Assembly (NCBI GenBank): GCA_904501895.1 | Contig: CAJGCX010000074.1 | Span: 1-8,563 of the forward strand | Source: Clostridiaceae bacterium | GTDB taxonomy: Bacteria > Bacillota > Clostridia > Oscillospirales > Acutalibacteraceae | DNA: 8,563 nt | Direction of reading: 5' to 3' | The notes under the pieces: model-generated | What the model saw: the letters and a program-made list of their open reading frames with translations, nothing else | Database searches by the model: none | Told to the model about the DNA's origin: nothing | Shown here: piece by piece, positions 7,208-8,563 of the stretch | Numbering within the stretch: position 1 is the first letter of the stretch | How the letters are laid out: every line of letters starts with the position of its first letter | Position numbers and translations under genes: made by a program

Positions 7208-7234
7208 GCTTTTTACCGTTATTTGTGTTATGAT
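7206..7234 (+). promoter_or_regulatory. Probable promoter of ahcY
   Basis: TTGCTT (7206-7211), a 17-base spacer and TATGAT (7229-7234) lie just after the panD terminator. The hexamers are weaker than those of the two divergent promoters, but the position between a terminator and the next gene supports them. The leader would be about 27 bases, too short for an SAH or SAM riboswitch. Confidence 0.5.
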
Positions 7235-7256
7235 AATTTATTATAATTAATTCATT

Positions 7257-7260
7257 GGAG
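7257..7260 (+). promoter_or_regulatory. Shine-Dalgarno site of ahcY
   Basis: GGAG lies eight bases before the ATG at 7269, standard spacing. Confidence 0.65.
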
Positions 7261-7268
7261 AAATTAAA

Positions 7269-8513
7269 ATGAGTATCGTAAGAAATATCGACCTTTATGT
7301 ATCGGGTCAGCAGAAAATCGACTGGGTAAAGGCACATATGCCTGTACTTCGTAGCATCGAAAAGGATTTCAGTGAAACAAAGCCTTTTGCAGGTAAAAAG
7401 GTTGCGCTTTCAATTCACCTTGAGGCAAAAACTGCATATCTTTGCACTGTACTTGCAGCAGGTGGTGCTGAAATGTACGTTACAGGGTCAAATCCTTTAT
7501 CAACCCAGGATGATGTTGCTGCAGCACTTGCTCACAACGGACTTAATGTTTTTGCTTGGTACAATGCAACAAGTGAAGAATATATGGAGCATCTTCGTTG
7601 TGTTATTTCAGCAGGTCCTGACATTATCATTGACGACGGTGGTGACCTTGTTAACCTTATTCACAACGAATATCCTGAGCTTTTACCAAACGTTTTAGGC
7701 GGTTGTGAGGAAACAACAACAGGTATTATCCGTCTTGTTTCAATGCACAAGGACGGACAGCTTAAATTCCCTATGATTGCTGTAAACAACGCAAAATGTA
7801 AGTATCTTTTCGACAATCGTTACGGTACAGGTCAGTCTGTATGGGACGGTATTAACCGTACAACAAACTTGATTGTTGCAGGTAAAAAGGTTGTTGTTGC
7901 AGGCTATGGCTGGTGTGGTAAAGGCGTTGCAATGCGTGCAAATGCTCTTGGTGCACAGGTTATCGTTACTGAAATCGACCCTATTAAGGCTATGGAAGCA
8001 AGAATGGACGGCTTCTCAGTAATGGAAATGACAGAAGCAGCTAAAGAGGGTGACTTCTTCGTTACTGTTACGGGCTGTAAGGATGTTATTACTGAAAAGG
8101 TCTTCAATAATATGAAGGATGGTGCAATCTTCTGTAATGCAGGTCACTTCAATGTGGAAATCAACATTCCTGACCTTGAAAAAATGGCAGTTGAAGTTAA
8201 GCCACAGAGAAACAACATTATGGGTTATGTGCTTCCTGACGGAAGAACAATCAGCATCATTGCTGAGGGTAGACTCGTAAACCTTGCTGCAGGTGACGGT
8301 CATCCTGCTGAAATTATGGATATGAGCTTCTCAATTCAGGCTCTTTGTGCTGAATATATTGTAAAAAGCAACGGCAATTTACCTGTTGAGGTTGTTGATG
8401 TGCCTGAAGAAATCGACAAAAAGGTTGCTCTTCGTAAGCTTAACAGCTGGGGTACTGAAATCGACAAGTTAACTGACGAACAGGAAAAATATATTAACAG
8501 TTGGAACGTGTAA
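7269..8513 (+). CDS. ahcY: S-adenosylhomocysteine hydrolase family, possible S-inosylhomocysteine hydrolase
   Basis: Enzymes of this family split S-adenosylhomocysteine, the by-product of methylation, into homocysteine and a nucleoside, using tightly bound NAD. The 414-residue protein shows the family blocks in order: HLEAKTA at 50-56, SNPLSTQDD at 74-82, DDGGDL at 122-127, EETTTG at 147-152, Lys178/Asp182/Asn183 of the active site, the NAD-binding GYGWCGKG at 212-219, GHFNVEI and AEGRLVNLAAGDGHP. As I remember it, the sequence closely follows the Thermotoga maritima form: shorter than the roughly 430-residue human type, Thr187 where human has Cys195, and ending in a SWNV-type tail without the KPxxYRY extension. 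The HxExK motif, where classical enzymes have HxTxE/Q, is the mark reported for S-inosylhomocysteine hydrolases. The gene has its own promoter and is probably independent of the peptide cluster. It may form an operon with the gene that starts one base after its stop. Family assignment is near certain; substrate is open. Confidence 0.96.
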   Translation: MSIVRNIDLYVSGQQKIDWVKAHMPVLRSIEKDFSETKPFAGKKVALSIHLEAKTAYLCTVLAAGGAEMYVTGSNPLSTQDDVAAALAHNGLNVFAWYNATSEEYMEHLRCVISAGPDIIIDDGGDLVNLIHNEYPELLPNVLGGCEETTTGIIRLVSMHKDGQLKFPMIAVNNAKCKYLFDNRYGTGQSVWDGINRTTNLIVAGKKVVVAGYGWCGKGVAMRANALGAQVIVTEIDPIKAMEARMDGFSVMEMTEAAKEGDFFVTVTGCKDVITEKVFNNMKDGAIFCNAGHFNVEINIPDLEKMAVEVKPQRNNIMGYVLPDGRTISIIAEGRLVNLAAGDGHPAEIMDMSFSIQALCAEYIVKSNGNLPVEVVDVPEEIDKKVALRKLNSWGTEIDKLTDEQEKYINSWNV

Positions 8514-8514
8514 A

Positions 8515-8563
8515 ATGTCAAATAAGGATTTTAGATTTACAAATGAAAAATGCCTTGTTTGTA
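8515..8563 (+). CDS. Start of an unidentified gene, cut by the window edge
   Basis: An ATG one base after the ahcY stop opens a frame that stays open for sixteen codons to the end of the window, beginning MSNKDFRFTNEKCLVC. A weak GGAA at 8503-8506 inside ahcY is the only candidate ribosome site, so coupling to ahcY is likely. The fragment is too short for a family call. From context an amidohydrolase that deaminates SAH or methylthioadenosine is possible, since such genes often sit beside this type of ahcY, but nothing in the visible residues proves it. Confidence 0.6.
   Translation, partial: MSNKDFRFTNEKCLVC

Noticed and set aside
7159..7268. Possible SAH or SAM riboswitch upstream of ahcY
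   Set aside because: The gap is 110 bases, and the terminator and promoter occupy much of it. The predicted leader is about 27 bases, too short for a known SAH or SAM aptamer, and no conserved core was seen.
1..8563. CRISPR arrays, tRNA or rRNA genes, insertion sequences and attachment sites
   Set aside because: I looked for short regularly spaced repeats, tRNA-like cloverleaf arms, transposase motifs and terminal inverted repeats and found none. Nearly all of the window is covered by the annotated genes.

Overview
The window is AT-rich (by eye, well under half G+C). It has purine-rich Shine-Dalgarno sites, textbook sigma-A promoters and clostridial-looking protein sequences. I read it as chromosomal DNA of a low-GC anaerobic Firmicute, most likely a gut Clostridia/Ruminococcus-type organism. 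The taxon is an inference; there is no rRNA or marker gene to prove it.

Layout. (i) Positions 1-4581, minus strand: the first 1527 codons of a large nonribosomal peptide synthetase (NRPS) that runs off the left edge. Its domain order is condensation (C1), adenylation (A1), carrier (PCP1), condensation (C2), then the start of a second adenylation domain (A2). (ii) 4582-4815: a divergent control region with one strong promoter facing each way. (iii) 4816-7158, plus strand: a tight three-gene operon of an AMP-forming fatty-acyl ligase, a free-standing acyl carrier protein and aspartate 1-decarboxylase (panD), closed by a rho-independent terminator. (iv) 7269-8513, plus strand: an ahcY-family S-adenosylhomocysteine hydrolase with its own promoter, followed one base later by the start of another gene cut by the right edge.

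How the parts fit. The NRPS opens directly with a C domain and has no loading module. The divergent ligase and carrier protein are the expected partners: the ligase would activate a fatty acid and load it onto the carrier, and C1 would transfer the acyl group to the amino acid held on PCP1. The product would be an N-acyl peptide of at least two residues. The A1 pocket reads closest to the asparagine-activating code. This architecture resembles gut-clostridial pathways for N-acyl dipeptide aldehydes (for example the Ruminococcus bromii ruminopeptin pathway), but the release domain lies outside the window, so an aldehyde product is untested here. The unexpected member is panD. It could supply beta-alanine for the phosphopantetheine arm of the carriers, or beta-alanine as a building block.

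The ahcY gene is probably unrelated housekeeping metabolism. It is of the Thermotoga/Methanocaldococcus type, with an HLEAK motif in place of the usual adenine-recognition motif, which suggests it may act on S-inosylhomocysteine.
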